Shown: positions 1 through 9,289, counted from the first letter of the stretch. The stretch: DNA of 64,000 nt from Prolixibacter sp. NT017 (GCF_009617875.1 NZ_BLAV01000001.1:2480001-2544000); one strand, 5' to 3'. The notes: generated by a model from the letters alone, not told the origin. Numbers and translations are program-made.

Positions 1-100
1 TAATCAGTGCAATCAACGGATGCTGAGGAGCCAGGCCCAAAGCATTGAATGCATCTGACAGCGATTCCAATCTACGCGGGGCATTCTCATCTTTCTTCAT
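1..100 (-). CDS. AraC-family transcriptional regulator, N-terminal fragment (runs off window)
   Basis: Reading from an ATG at 98-100 towards position 1 gives about 33 residues, beginning MKKDENAPRRLESL and continuing to a segment close to LGLAPQHPLIALI. The LGLxxPxHPLIxLI segment is what I recognise at the N-terminus of many Bacteroidota AraC-type activators with a cupin-like sensor domain; the DNA-binding part lies outside the window. A purine-rich GAGAAG precedes the ATG. It lies directly downstream of the SDR oxidoreductase gene on the same strand, a common pairing in this phylum. The family call rests on this short segment only. Confidence 0.55.
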   Translation of the reverse strand, partial: MKKDENAPRRLESLSDAFNALGLAPQHPLIALI

Positions 101-263
101 CTTCTCTAACTTTTAATTTGCCCAAAGTGTCGATCTACCTTCTTAAAAAGCACGGTGTTAATATCCTATTCCGTAAAGATAATCATTTACAACTTCGATT
201 ATTGGCGTATTAAAAATGACAACCGATATAGCCATATATACCGGTTGTCGGGGAACTGTAGAT

Positions 264-1124
264 TTATCCTTGTGCTGCATTGGAAACAGCTTCCCACTCT
301 TCCCATGTCTTTAAACGCTGTGCGTAAGCCTCCCTGATTTCCGGCAAATTATGACTGCCTAAAAACAAACGCAGCGGTGGCTGTTCGGCATCCACCACTT
401 CAAATATCGCTTCCGGTGTTGCTTTCGGATCACCCTGTTCCATCTTTCTTAAGCCCTCGACAAATTGGCCTTTAAAGTCATTATACCAGTCAATGCTTTG
501 GGCAAATTTTATAGAATCCTGACTGCCAAATTCCGTTGCATAGGCCCCCGGTTCTATGATAGTGACATCGATACCAAACTGTTTTACTTCTGCCGCAAGG
601 CTCTCATGAATGGCCTCAAAAGCCCATTTGGAAGAGCAGTAATAGCCAATCACCGGGTAGGCCAAATGGCCAACACCACTCGATGTTCCCACAATGTGTC
701 CTTTTCCCTGTTTTCTCAGGATAGGCAACGCGGCCTGTATAACCGAAACCGGTCCCAGTACATTTGTTTCGTAGAGTGCCCGGATGTCGTCGGCACTTGC
801 TTCTTCAATCATCCCCACAAGGGAATATCCGGCATTATTGAAAACCACATCCAACCGTCCGAAATGATCGTGAGCCGCTTTCACGGCAGACTGTACCTGG
901 TCGGGTTGGGTAACATCCATCCGGAGTGTTAAAACATTTTCGCCGTATTTTCCCTTCAGGTCGGCAATGCTTTCCAGCTTTCGGGCCGTGGCGGCAACCT
1001 TGTCGCCACGTTGTAAAGCTGCCTCCGTCCATATGCGTCCAAACCCGCGGGATGAACCGCTAATAAACCATACTTTCTCTGTATTGCTAACAGCATTTGC
1101 TGTATTTTCTTTTTGATCCGTCAT
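264..1124 (-). CDS. SDR-family NAD(P)-dependent oxidoreductase
   Basis: A classical short-chain dehydrogenase of 286 residues, the normal length. The cofactor-binding glycine motif GSSRGFGR lies at residues 23-30, NNAG at 96-99, a catalytic serine at 148/149 and the YxxxK pair at Tyr162/Lys166, so all active-site residues are present. It should be a soluble NAD(P)H-dependent oxidoreductase acting on a small carbonyl or alcohol; the substrate cannot be read from sequence. The nearest upstream gene on the strand is the PUL esterase, separated by a strong terminator at 1528-1558, so it is probably not part of the PUL. It may be co-transcribed with the AraC-type gene downstream. Confidence 0.85.
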   Translation of the reverse strand: MTDQKENTANAVSNTEKVWFISGSSRGFGRIWTEAALQRGDKVAATARKLESIADLKGKYGENVLTLRMDVTQPDQVQSAVKAAHDHFGRLDVVFNNAGYSLVGMIEEASADDIRALYETNVLGPVSVIQAALPILRKQGKGHIVGTSSGVGHLAYPVIGYYCSSKWAFEAIHESLAAEVKQFGIDVTIIEPGAYATEFGSQDSIKFAQSIDWYNDFKGQFVEGLRKMEQGDPKATPEAIFEVVDAEQPPLRLFLGSHNLPEIREAYAQRLKTWEEWEAVSNAAQG

Positions 1125-1527
1125 TGTGTAATCCTTTTAATTTAACAACGATACAAAGATCAAAAGAGGAAATGCCACCCATGTAGTCTAATCGAGGGGG
1201 TTTGTAACCGAAATGAGAATAGTACACCGGCACTTGACAGGACAAGTCAAAATGATCCTCCCCCGCGTCATCGTTTTGTCTTTTCCGGCCCACGCACTTA
1301 TCGCCTGAGGGCGATGTGGTAGACTGGAAATGATGTGGATGACTGGAAAATGTCCCTCGTTTCGACCGCAATGGTTTGACACGAACATCGGAAAATGACT
1401 ATTACTCTTTCTTGCCCTTTTGGCTCTTAAGAAACAATTACTATGTTAACAAGTAATAAAGCCTGAGCCTACCGTATAATTGTTTCCTTGCTTTTGTTGG
1501 AAGATGATAATCTTCCGGGAACTTGAC
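1125..1527. other. Intergenic region without a recognised gene
   Basis: About 400 bases between the PUL terminator and the SDR gene. Short minus-strand reading frames exist (1188-1388 and 1087-1371) but their translations resemble nothing I know and are of low complexity. A small inverted repeat, ACTTG/CAAGT with a six-base loop, lies near 1232-1247. The SDR promoter should be here; GATCTTTG about 30 bases upstream of its ATG is one base from the Bacteroidota -7 consensus TAnnTTTG. Confidence 0.5.
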
Positions 1528-1558
1528 AAAAAAAACGAATCCCGATGGGAATCGGGAC
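1528..1558 (-). terminator. Rho-independent terminator ending the xyloglucan PUL
   Basis: Read on the minus strand, CCCGAT and ATCGGG pair around a short loop and are followed within five bases by a run of eight T. It lies about 185 bases downstream of the esterase stop codon and is the first strong terminator after the glycosidase genes, so it marks the 3' end of the operon. Confidence 0.8.
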
Positions 1559-1742
1559 TCGTCAAAGTGACCCTTTGACCGGTGTCATGATCTTTTCTTA
1601 TCCAACCCGCTTTCCGGAATTCTCGTGCAAAACACCAATGAATAACTAAGAATGAGTATGATATATTGAGTAACCTGTCTTCGGCGTCGGGTCAAACTGA
1701 TTTTAACTCTCACTCAATAAAGAAAAGAAGGATGAAACCTGA

Positions 1743-2687
1743 CTATTTCCTGTTTAAAAAGCCTCTCGCCTCCATCCATTTCCGGCAGGCTTCGGGCCAC
1801 GTAGATTGAGTGCTTCCCCCGGGAGCCATACCATATCCATGTCCGCCCGATTCGTACAGGTGGAGTTCACAGGGGATCTTGTACTTATTCAAGGCCAGCG
1901 CATAAACGATGCTGTTCCGCACAGGAACGACATTGTCATCCATCGACTGCACCAAAAATGCCGGCGGCGTTTGCGCATTGACCTGCAGCTCGTTTGAAAA
2001 ATGCTTCACCTGTTCCGGTGTAGGATTGTGGCCGAGCAAATTCACGCGGCTACCCATATGGGTAATACTTGAATCCATGGAGATGACCGGATAGATCAGT
2101 AGGGAGAAATCGGGCCGGGCGCTGGTTGAATCTTCGGCATCATACACCTTTTCATTATAATGGGTTGAAACGGTGGATGCGACATGTCCGCCTGCAGAAA
2201 AACCCATGATTCCGATTTTGTCCGGATTGATGCCCCATTCTTTGGCATGGCGCCTGACAATGCGCATAGCTCGTTGCCCGTCCTGCATGGGGCCGATTGA
2301 TTTGTTTTCCATGATGGCATCATCAGGCTGACGGTACGTCAATACAAAAGCGGCTACCCCAAAACTGTTGAACCATTGGGCTACCAACAAACCTTCGTGC
2401 CGGATCGCAAGCCCTGCATAGCCACCGCCCGGGCAAATGATGACTGCCGTACCCGTTGCCTTTTCCTTAGGGGCAGGATAACAGTAGAGGTCGGGAGTGG
2501 TAATGTCATGCTTATCGATCCAACCTTCGGTTGTATCAACGTTCTGCTTGAATTCGTCACTTTGAATGGCTCCGGGAACTTTCCCGTTCCAAATGTCAAT
2601 TACCTGAATTTGCGCCGACAAACTGCCGGTTGTGGCAATTACGCAAATCAATGCCACCACTAATTTTTTCAAATGTAACATGTTCAT
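1743..2687 (-). CDS. Secreted alpha/beta-hydrolase, probable carbohydrate acetyl-esterase
   Basis: A 314-residue protein with an N-terminal signal peptide (hydrophobic core about 8-24, ending near LSAQ). It has the oxyanion-hole motif PGGGY (86-90), the nucleophile elbow GFSAGG with Ser164, an acid in SMDDN (Asp250/251) and His283 in GGHGYG, so the triad is complete. It resembles the Aes/BD-FAE-like esterases often annotated as acetyl-xylan esterase or "xylanase". Its ATG overlaps the stop of the upstream GH2 gene by four bases (ATGA), so the two are translationally coupled. Side-chain galactose of plant xyloglucan is O-acetylated, and this enzyme is the obvious candidate for removing those groups in the periplasm. 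The exact substrate is inferred. Confidence 0.75.
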   Translation of the reverse strand: MNMLHLKKLVVALICVIATTGSLSAQIQVIDIWNGKVPGAIQSDEFKQNVDTTEGWIDKHDITTPDLYCYPAPKEKATGTAVIICPGGGYAGLAIRHEGLLVAQWFNSFGVAAFVLTYRQPDDAIMENKSIGPMQDGQRAMRIVRRHAKEWGINPDKIGIMGFSAGGHVASTVSTHYNEKVYDAEDSTSARPDFSLLIYPVISMDSSITHMGSRVNLLGHNPTPEQVKHFSNELQVNAQTPPAFLVQSMDDNVVPVRNSIVYALALNKYKIPCELHLYESGGHGYGMAPGGSTQSTWPEACRKWMEARGFLNRK

Positions 2688-4480
2688 TTTCTTTTATAAT
2701 ATTCATTCATAATGTACCAGGCCTTCTTCTTTTCTCCGTGTTCTGAGATCAGTCCTTTCCGGTTGTATCCATTCTGATAAAGCTGGTTCATACGGCCCAG
2801 CGACCTATAATCAAACAGAATCCAGGGACACACGCCACAAAGGTTAGGAACCGTTTTGAACATCGTTGTCTGGTCGATGTAAATTTGCTTTTGGTAGTCT
2901 TCGCTCCATTGCCCCGCTTCGTCTGCCGGGCCATCGCTTCCATACAAAGCGCCACCGCCAAACTCCGAGATAAACACCGGCTTATCGGGCCATGCTATCT
3001 TCCATTTGGTATCCGATGGCTTTCCTTGCCAGGGTATGTACCAGCCAATATATTCATTGAGAGCAATTAGGTCGGAGTAGTTATAAAGCGGATCCCATAC
3101 GTTAAAGGTGTTGTTGCTGTAGCCTTGGGTATTTATCACGTGGACAATTAACCGGGTGGAATCTATCGCCCTGCATTTTTGGGTGAGTTCAATCAGGGCT
3201 TCATTGCGGTTGGGCGTTCCGGGATAGGTTTCGTTGGAAAGGCTCCAGATGACAACGCCACAACGGTTTTTATCCCTGCGAACCATTTCTTTCATCATGG
3301 TTTCCATTTTTTGAGGAACCACGCTATCGGCAAATTCGATATGCTGATACACCGGGATTTCATCCCACACCATCAAACCCATTTTTTCAGCTTTCTTCAC
3401 CTCGTTTTCAGCATGCGGGTAGTGGGCCAGCCGAACCAGGTTGCATCCCAGTTCTTTGGCTGCGTTGAGCAGTATTTCAGCATCGCCCTCCGAATAGGCC
3501 CTTGCTGCTTTGTAGGGATTTTCTTCATGAATATTGACCGCTTTCAGAAAAATCGGCTTCTTGTTCAACAACACTTTGCCCCCCTGAACTTCAATACTCC
3601 TAAAACCAATTTGATCCGCAACGGAATCTGTTTCACTTTTGATAATTACCTGATAAAGTTTCGGATTTTCAGGCGACCAGAGTTGAAAATCGGCCGTAAA
3701 CTCAACTTTTGCCAGCCCGTTTTCGTCCGACCTGGTTTTATAATCGACCTTAAGTTCCGGAATTTTTACTTCAACAGCTTGCCCGGCCTGCGTTCCATCC
3801 AGATGAACCCAGCCAAGCACTTCTTTGAGGCTGCCTTTTTTCAACTGAATGGAATAGTCATCGATGTAGGTGTTGTTGGTTTCAATCAAATCGACATCGC
3901 GTGTGATTCCGCCATAGTTGAACCAGTCGTAGCCATAGCCCGGCAAACCGTTCCCTACCCGATTATTATTGGCCTTGACGATTACTGTATTAGCACCGTT
4001 TCTTACTTTTTTTGTGATTTCGAATTGAAATGGGGTAAATCCACCTTCGTGGCTGCCGATTTTTTTACCGTTCAAATATACGTCTGCCCGGTAATTAACC
4101 GCCCCAAAATAAAGGAAAAGTCTTTTCTCTTCCGGAACTGAATAACGGAACTCCTTTTTGTACCAAACCGTCCCTTCTGTATATGTCAAGTCGCATCGTT
4201 GGGAATTAAAGTCACCCGGCACGTTCAGTTCGGGGCCGCCTTCAAACGAATACTCCACGAAGTCCGTCTTCTTTTGTGGCTTCTTTTCCTGCCAAACTTG
4301 CCTGTAGTCACCAGCCCCGGCAGGGTCAAGTATCACCGTCCACTTTCCGTCTAAACTTGCTGTGTTTCTTGCCTGAACATTAATCATGGCAGTCTGGGCA
4401 TTTATGCTGCCCACTAGAAGGGTTAAAACCAAAAGAATTAATATCCGTTCCCTGATTCCTGTTTTTAAGTATTTTTTCAT
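2684..4480 (-). CDS. GH2 glycosidase of beta-glucuronidase type (NxK motif)
   Basis: A 598-residue secreted protein with a signal peptide ending near residue 28 (SINAQ). It has the usual three GH2 parts: a jelly-roll (about 40-200), an Ig-like domain (200-300) and a TIM barrel (300-598). The acid/base is Glu417 in LSNE and the nucleophile Glu506 in ISEFGG. Its length and spacing are close to E. coli GusA (603 residues, Glu413/Glu504). Near the C-terminus Asn573-Arg574-Lys575 gives the NxK pair which, in characterised beta-glucuronidases, holds the sugar carboxylate. A uronic-acid substrate is therefore more likely than galactose. Neighbours are a GH29 fucosidase upstream and the four-base-overlapping esterase downstream. 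Annotation as plain beta-galactosidase would be the alternative. Confidence 0.8.
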   Translation of the reverse strand: MKKYLKTGIRERILILLVLTLLVGSINAQTAMINVQARNTASLDGKWTVILDPAGAGDYRQVWQEKKPQKKTDFVEYSFEGGPELNVPGDFNSQRCDLTYTEGTVWYKKEFRYSVPEEKRLFLYFGAVNYRADVYLNGKKIGSHEGGFTPFQFEITKKVRNGANTVIVKANNNRVGNGLPGYGYDWFNYGGITRDVDLIETNNTYIDDYSIQLKKGSLKEVLGWVHLDGTQAGQAVEVKIPELKVDYKTRSDENGLAKVEFTADFQLWSPENPKLYQVIIKSETDSVADQIGFRSIEVQGGKVLLNKKPIFLKAVNIHEENPYKAARAYSEGDAEILLNAAKELGCNLVRLAHYPHAENEVKKAEKMGLMVWDEIPVYQHIEFADSVVPQKMETMMKEMVRRDKNRCGVVIWSLSNETYPGTPNRNEALIELTQKCRAIDSTRLIVHVINTQGYSNNTFNVWDPLYNYSDLIALNEYIGWYIPWQGKPSDTKWKIAWPDKPVFISEFGGGALYGSDGPADEAGQWSEDYQKQIYIDQTTMFKTVPNLCGVCPWILFDYRSLGRMNQLYQNGYNRKGLISEHGEKKKAWYIMNEYYKRK

Positions 4481-4537
4481 ATAAAAGATGTTTGCCGGAC
4501 GACTTGCCCGATAGTTCAGACAAGTAATCGGGTGATA

Positions 4538-6085
4538 TTAAATAAATTCAACTTTAATAACGGTTGCAATTTCATCCATATCGTCTGCACCAGGCGTTGT
4601 AACCATTAACTGATTTCCGGTAACCGACCATTTCAGCTCAACGCCACTTCCAACCACGCTAACACGTTTGATCTCCTGGTTTGGGTTCGTTTCAAATACA
4701 TGTTCCAATCCGATTTCGGTATTCGGGTCGGGCAAGCCCAATAAATAAACGTACAAGGTATTTCCGTCTTTCGATTTGGTGAACCGGACATCATCCTTGG
4801 TGTATTTCATCGTAGCTGATTGCCCCCCGAAATGTCCTTTCTCAAATTCAGCAATTCCATAGCCAAAAATCGAGTGGACTCGTGTATTATAGACGGCTTC
4901 TTCGTGTTTGTTAATCCATTTTCCAATGGTCATTAAAACGTCTTGCTGTTCTTGCGGAATGATGCCGTTTGCCATCGGGGACACATTTAACAGCACCACT
5001 CCCTTTTTGCTCCATACGTCAATCATATTGCGGATGATCAAATCGGCCTTCTTGTACTTCAAGCCTTTGGTGTAGCACCAGCTACCGTCGCTAATGGTGA
5101 TATCCGTCAGCCAGTACTTTTTGGGAATATTGGTTTTCCCGCCTTGTTCAATGTCAACCAGGGAAACACTGTTCGGCAAGTCTTCCTGCTTATGAAAAAC
5201 GATAGGCTCCTGTCCCCGGCTCACCGCTGTATTAAAATCGTGGGCCACCATTTCCTTCCGGTATTTTTCCGGGATCATATCCAGCCACGAATCAAACCAA
5301 ATCATGTCCGGCGCATATTTATCGACAACCTCGTCCACTTGCCCCAGCCAACGGTCGTAAAACTCATCGGCCGGTATGTTCCCGTACAGGTATTTCAGTT
5401 TTTCATCTTTGGTGCTGGTAATCCCATTCGGATCGTAGGCGTAATGACTGTTCCAACCAACATTGCCACTATTGGCCCAATGGTTACTATCGTTGGCATA
5501 CCGTTGCAAATTCCGGGCATGGTGGAAGGTCGTGATGGTTTTCATACCGCGCTTTTTCAGCTCCGACAAAAGCTCCCCGGTGATATCCCTTTTAGGCCCC
5601 ATAGCAGCGGCATTCCACGGATTGATTTCACTGTCCCACATCGCAAAACCATCATGATGTTCCGCAACAAGTCCGGCAAATTTGGCCCCTGCTTTTTGAA
5701 ACAGGTCAGCCCACCGTGCAGCATCAAAATGTTCAGCCTTGAACATCGGTATAAAATCATGATAATTGAAGTCGGCCCCATAAGTTTTAACGTGGTAATC
5801 GTGAACATCAGCACCCCATTGTCCTTCTTTAAGGTTGGTATAATACATCCATGCGGGGTACCATTCTGAACTGTACGCAGGCACGGAGTAAACGCCCCAG
5901 TGGAAATAGATTCCAAGTTTGGCATCCTTGAACCATTCCGGCTCGGAATTGTGTTTAGCCAGCGATTCCCAGGTTGGTTCATAAACATTCTTGATGTGTT
6001 CCGTTTGTTTCGGACTGCACTGGCTCAACGTGCAAGCAGCAAGCAGTAAACTTGCTATTTTCAAAGTCTTTTTAAGTGTATTCAT
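4538..6085 (-). CDS. GH29 alpha-L-fucosidase, lipoprotein
   Basis: 515 residues with a lipoprotein signal (LAAC, lipid Cys18). The catalytic domain covers about 35-390: a GIYFHWGVYS stretch (58-67), AEHHDGF (141-147) and the nucleophile Asp265 in MIWFD. A beta-sandwich C-terminal part follows. These are the conserved GH29 features. GH29 enzymes remove alpha-L-fucose with retention of configuration; here the likely target is the fucose capping galactose in xyloglucan side chains. The lipid anchor places it in the inner leaflet of the outer membrane or on the cell surface. It lies in the PUL operon between two GH2 genes and differs clearly from the second GH29 at 11.8-13.1 kb, so the two may have different linkage preferences. 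Confidence 0.85.
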   Translation of the reverse strand: MNTLKKTLKIASLLLAACTLSQCSPKQTEHIKNVYEPTWESLAKHNSEPEWFKDAKLGIYFHWGVYSVPAYSSEWYPAWMYYTNLKEGQWGADVHDYHVKTYGADFNYHDFIPMFKAEHFDAARWADLFQKAGAKFAGLVAEHHDGFAMWDSEINPWNAAAMGPKRDITGELLSELKKRGMKTITTFHHARNLQRYANDSNHWANSGNVGWNSHYAYDPNGITSTKDEKLKYLYGNIPADEFYDRWLGQVDEVVDKYAPDMIWFDSWLDMIPEKYRKEMVAHDFNTAVSRGQEPIVFHKQEDLPNSVSLVDIEQGGKTNIPKKYWLTDITISDGSWCYTKGLKYKKADLIIRNMIDVWSKKGVVLLNVSPMANGIIPQEQQDVLMTIGKWINKHEEAVYNTRVHSIFGYGIAEFEKGHFGGQSATMKYTKDDVRFTKSKDGNTLYVYLLGLPDPNTEIGLEHVFETNPNQEIKRVSVVGSGVELKWSVTGNQLMVTTPGADDMDEIATVIKVEFI

Positions 6086-6139
6086 TTTTTCGTTATCCTT
6101 CTTACAATCGATAGACGTTCGTGAAAAATCGGCTCTGTA

Positions 6140-8587
6140 TTAATAAATTGTGCTGGTCAGCTTGACGCTGGTAGCTGTTAGCCCGGGCGATGACACCGTA
6201 AGTTTGATATCTCCGGCTGCACGAGTACTCTTCACGACAACCAGCGCCCTCCCCTTCCAGCATTTCCGGGAATCGCCAACATACGAATCCGTGTCTTTCA
6301 TGTCGCCATTGCATACACCCGCAATGACACCCGGGCCTTCAATGCTAAACTGCAAGCGGTTGTCGGCGTTTGGCTGAATAATCCCATCCTTATCGGTAAC
6401 TTCAATCGTAATGTATGACAAGTCCTGTCCATCTGCACGAATTTCTTTCCGGTCAGCCGTTAGTTTCATTTTTGCAGCTTCACCGGCTGTTTGCAGCGTA
6501 GTCGATTCAACTTCCTGATCATTTTCAACCCCAACAGCCTTTAATGTACCGGGTGAATAAGGTAAAGTGAACGTCGCTTTGTACTCCTCCTTTTCTGTTG
6601 TCGGCTGCTCGCCAACGAGTTTCCCGTTGAGGAATAACCGGACTTTGGGGTATTTGGAATACACTTCTACCTGAATGTCCTTTCCTTCGTGGCCCGGCCA
6701 GGTCCAGCTTTCCCAGGTTGGCCATACCGACCACCAGGTCAGTTTGATCTCGCCATTATCCGGATTGGGTTCGCGAACGGCCATGTAGAGCTTTTCAGTA
6801 TCGTTCCACAAGATGTTGCGGTAGTGTGAAATGGGTTTCCGCCATCCGGTCAGGTCGATGTCGCCACAATAGGCGCCATGCCAGGGAAAAAAGTCGCCCT
6901 CCCAATGTTCGCCCGGAGGATCGTTCGGGTAATACCAACGTCCGATACTCGATTCACCCAAATAATCCATCGCTGTCCAGACAAAATCGCCAATAACGTA
7001 GTCGTTGTTTTTCACCAACTGCCAATTTGCAAAAGCATCCCTGGGATATGATTCCGTTTGAACAATGATGCGGGAGGGCACCCGCTGGTGATCATCAGGC
7101 GCGCTGCTTAAATGATAATTGTACCCCGCAACATCGTGTGCCGCCATCAATGGGTCGAAAGCATCCCAATCGTTTCCCCAGCCTACAATAGCCGAGGTGA
7201 TGGGGCGGGTCGAGTCCAATTTTCTTATTTCGCCAGCCAGCATCTTTGCCGTTTCAACAGCCTGCGGTTCTTTTCGTTCTGGAATCTCATTACCGATGCT
7301 CCACATGATCACCGATGGGTGGTTCCGGTCGCGCAAAACCATGGCATCCAAATCGCGCTGCCACCATTTGTCGAAATATCGGGCATAATCGTATTTGTTT
7401 TTACCAACGGTCCAGCAATCAAACGATTCGTCCATCACCAGTAGCCCCAGCCGGTCGCAGGCATCCAAAAAAGCCTCGGAGGGAGGATTATGGGAAGTTC
7501 GAACGGCATTATAGCCTGCTTCTTTCAGCAACTCTACTTTGCGTTCCTCGGTGCGGTCGAAAGCGGCAGCCCCCAAACAGCCGTTATCGTGATGGATACA
7601 GCCACCGTCAAGTTTGACGGTTTTGCCATTCAGTTGAAACCCGTTTTCAGGCGTGAATTTGATGGAGCGAATGCCAAAGGTGGTTTTGGTCTCGTCAATG
7701 GTTTGACCTTCTTTTAAAACCTGAATTTTAGCTGTATACAGATTGGGCGTTTCCGGCGTCCAGAGCATCGGATTTGAAACCTGAATCGACCGGGTGATTT
7801 TTTTCTCGCTGTTGGCAGGTAATTCCACCTCGGCTTCATCATCGGCAACACCTTTCGAATTTTCAGCCAACAAGTCGGTTTTTATACTGACATGCTGCGG
7901 CGAACCGGTTTCGTTTCGGACAACTGTTTCTAGTTGAACGGTTGCATTATCCGCCGACACTTCGGGAGTGGTAACAGCAACTCCCCATTGAGCCACATGC
8001 ACCGGATTGGTAATCCTCAACCACACATGGCGGTAGATGCCCGAACCACTATACCACCGGCTGTTGACCTGTTGTGAGTTATCCACCCGCACCGCGACGA
8101 TATTCTTTTTACCAAAATCCAGATACGACGAAAGGTCGTAGCTGAATGATGTGTAACCGTAGGGATGAACGCCCAGCGATTTACCGTTAATGAAGACTTC
8201 GGCATTCATGTAAACACCGCCGAATTCAATGGAAATTTTCCGGCTTTTCCATGCATTGGGAACGTTGAAGGATTTCCGGTACCAGCCAATGCCCGCCGGA
8301 AAATATCCACCGGCCATCCCGGTCGGATTCGAATGGTTTATTTTCCCTTCGATGCTCCAATCGTGCGGGAGATCCAGCGTGCGCCAGCTTCCATCGTTAA
8401 AATCCAGGGAACTGGCAGCGGCGGTATCGCCTAAAAAGAACTTCCAGTTGGAATCAAATAATTGCTTTCGCTCAATGTTGACCGACTGTTGTGTACAGCT
8501 CAACATACAAACGATCATGAGCAGCAATGCTGCCGGGATTCCTTTCTTATAATAACGGTAATTTTTTTGTGTGTCTGTCAGGTTCAT
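6140..8587 (-). CDS. GH2 beta-galactosidase, lipoprotein
   Basis: 815 residues with lipobox MLSC (lipid Cys31). Jelly-roll, Ig-like and TIM-barrel domains are followed by the extra C-terminal Ig-like domains (about 620-815) usual in Bacteroides beta-galactosidases. The acid/base is Glu434 in SIGNE and the nucleophile Glu512 in QTES. RTSHNPPS (363-370) is the conserved TIM-barrel segment. The NxK motif of the shorter GH2 in this operon is absent. The domain layout is that of the GH2 in the Bacteroides ovatus xyloglucan locus, which removes galactose from side chains after defucosylation. Its ATG is only five bases from the stop of the metallo-beta-lactamase-fold pseudogene upstream. Confidence 0.85.
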   Translation of the reverse strand: MNLTDTQKNYRYYKKGIPAALLLMIVCMLSCTQQSVNIERKQLFDSNWKFFLGDTAAASSLDFNDGSWRTLDLPHDWSIEGKINHSNPTGMAGGYFPAGIGWYRKSFNVPNAWKSRKISIEFGGVYMNAEVFINGKSLGVHPYGYTSFSYDLSSYLDFGKKNIVAVRVDNSQQVNSRWYSGSGIYRHVWLRITNPVHVAQWGVAVTTPEVSADNATVQLETVVRNETGSPQHVSIKTDLLAENSKGVADDEAEVELPANSEKKITRSIQVSNPMLWTPETPNLYTAKIQVLKEGQTIDETKTTFGIRSIKFTPENGFQLNGKTVKLDGGCIHHDNGCLGAAAFDRTEERKVELLKEAGYNAVRTSHNPPSEAFLDACDRLGLLVMDESFDCWTVGKNKYDYARYFDKWWQRDLDAMVLRDRNHPSVIMWSIGNEIPERKEPQAVETAKMLAGEIRKLDSTRPITSAIVGWGNDWDAFDPLMAAHDVAGYNYHLSSAPDDHQRVPSRIIVQTESYPRDAFANWQLVKNNDYVIGDFVWTAMDYLGESSIGRWYYPNDPPGEHWEGDFFPWHGAYCGDIDLTGWRKPISHYRNILWNDTEKLYMAVREPNPDNGEIKLTWWSVWPTWESWTWPGHEGKDIQVEVYSKYPKVRLFLNGKLVGEQPTTEKEEYKATFTLPYSPGTLKAVGVENDQEVESTTLQTAGEAAKMKLTADRKEIRADGQDLSYITIEVTDKDGIIQPNADNRLQFSIEGPGVIAGVCNGDMKDTDSYVGDSRKCWKGRALVVVKSTRAAGDIKLTVSSPGLTATSVKLTSTIY

Positions 8588-8592
8588 TGTAT

Positions 8593-9096
8593 TTATTGGT
8601 TTGAATAAGTGTAAGAGGGATGTTTTTGATTTATGACCAGCAGCTTCGAATCAAACGAGTTCCGGAATGGCAGAATATTTGAATCAAATGACTTCAACGG
8701 ATTGACTTTTTCCGACCATTCCTGGTACAGGGAGCGCAGGACATGCATGACAACAATATACTTCAGATTTAAGGTCTTTTTCAGATAATCCAAATCTGCT
8801 TTCCCTTCATTTAACGGCTCTTAGTAAAGAAATGCCACATCTACCGGATCTTTCCACTTCCCGCTTTGGGCCATGTAATCTTCGAAATTATCCATTTTTA
8901 TATCGCCCGAATGAAAAATCCGGGCACCATCCATATTGATGTAAAACCCTATATTTTTCATATGCTTCTCAATATCAACACCATCCCCTATATACGACAT
9001 CTGTTTTAACCCGAGAGCATTCGCGGTCACCCCATCAATGGTTTGTGTGGTACTTTTATTTATTTCGGGTGTGAGTTCGCACATCTGTTTTCTCAC
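8593..9096 (-). pseudogene. Remnant of a metallo-beta-lactamase-fold hydrolase (C-terminal half, in-frame stop)
   Basis: Two open stretches in the same frame, 9096-8824 and 8820-8596, are separated only by a TAA at 8821-8823. Together they read like the second half of an MBL-fold (UlaG-like) protein: FYINMDGARIFHSGD, then DVAFLY, then KYIVVMH near the end. The N-terminal half, which would carry the HxHxDH metal ligands, is absent. The gene is truncated at the 5' side and also carries a nonsense codon. The tail stops five bases before the beta-galactosidase ATG. The family call is from the GD and MH motifs and is moderately secure. Confidence 0.6.
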
Positions 9097-9110
9097 TAAA
9101 AAACAGCAGC

Positions 9111-9245
9111 TTAGAGCACTCCGACAACATCAAGCACAACCACGGAATCGTCACCGTCAGGGGCATTCGCAGGTAACGAAATCTGTATTTCCCCGTCTTC
9201 AACGGAATAATCAAGTGCTTTGTCCGGATCATCCATTAGGTAAAC
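9111..9245 (-). pseudogene. C-terminal fragment of a third GH29 alpha-L-fucosidase
   Basis: Reading from about 9245 to a TAA at 9111-9113 gives RVYLMDDPDKALDY followed by a segment ending DDSVVVLDVVGVL. The intact GH29 at 11.8-13.1 kb ends KVYLMNDPDKALDY, then DDSVVVLDVPTDKQ, so the two tails align over about 43 residues with only conservative changes. An in-frame TGA lies just upstream, and nothing resembling the catalytic domain is present. This is the 3' end of a diverged GH29 paralogue whose body has been deleted. It sits between the intact GH31 and the MBL-fold remnant. Confidence 0.8.
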
Positions 9246-9289
9246 TCTTAATTCCAATCAAGTTTCTAAGTTTCATTCCATTTTTTATC

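Noticed and set aside
3179..4141. Plus-strand frame of 320 codons
   Set aside because: It lies wholly antisense to the GH2 uronidase-type gene, which has all its catalytic motifs. The translation is Phe/His-rich with no family resemblance.
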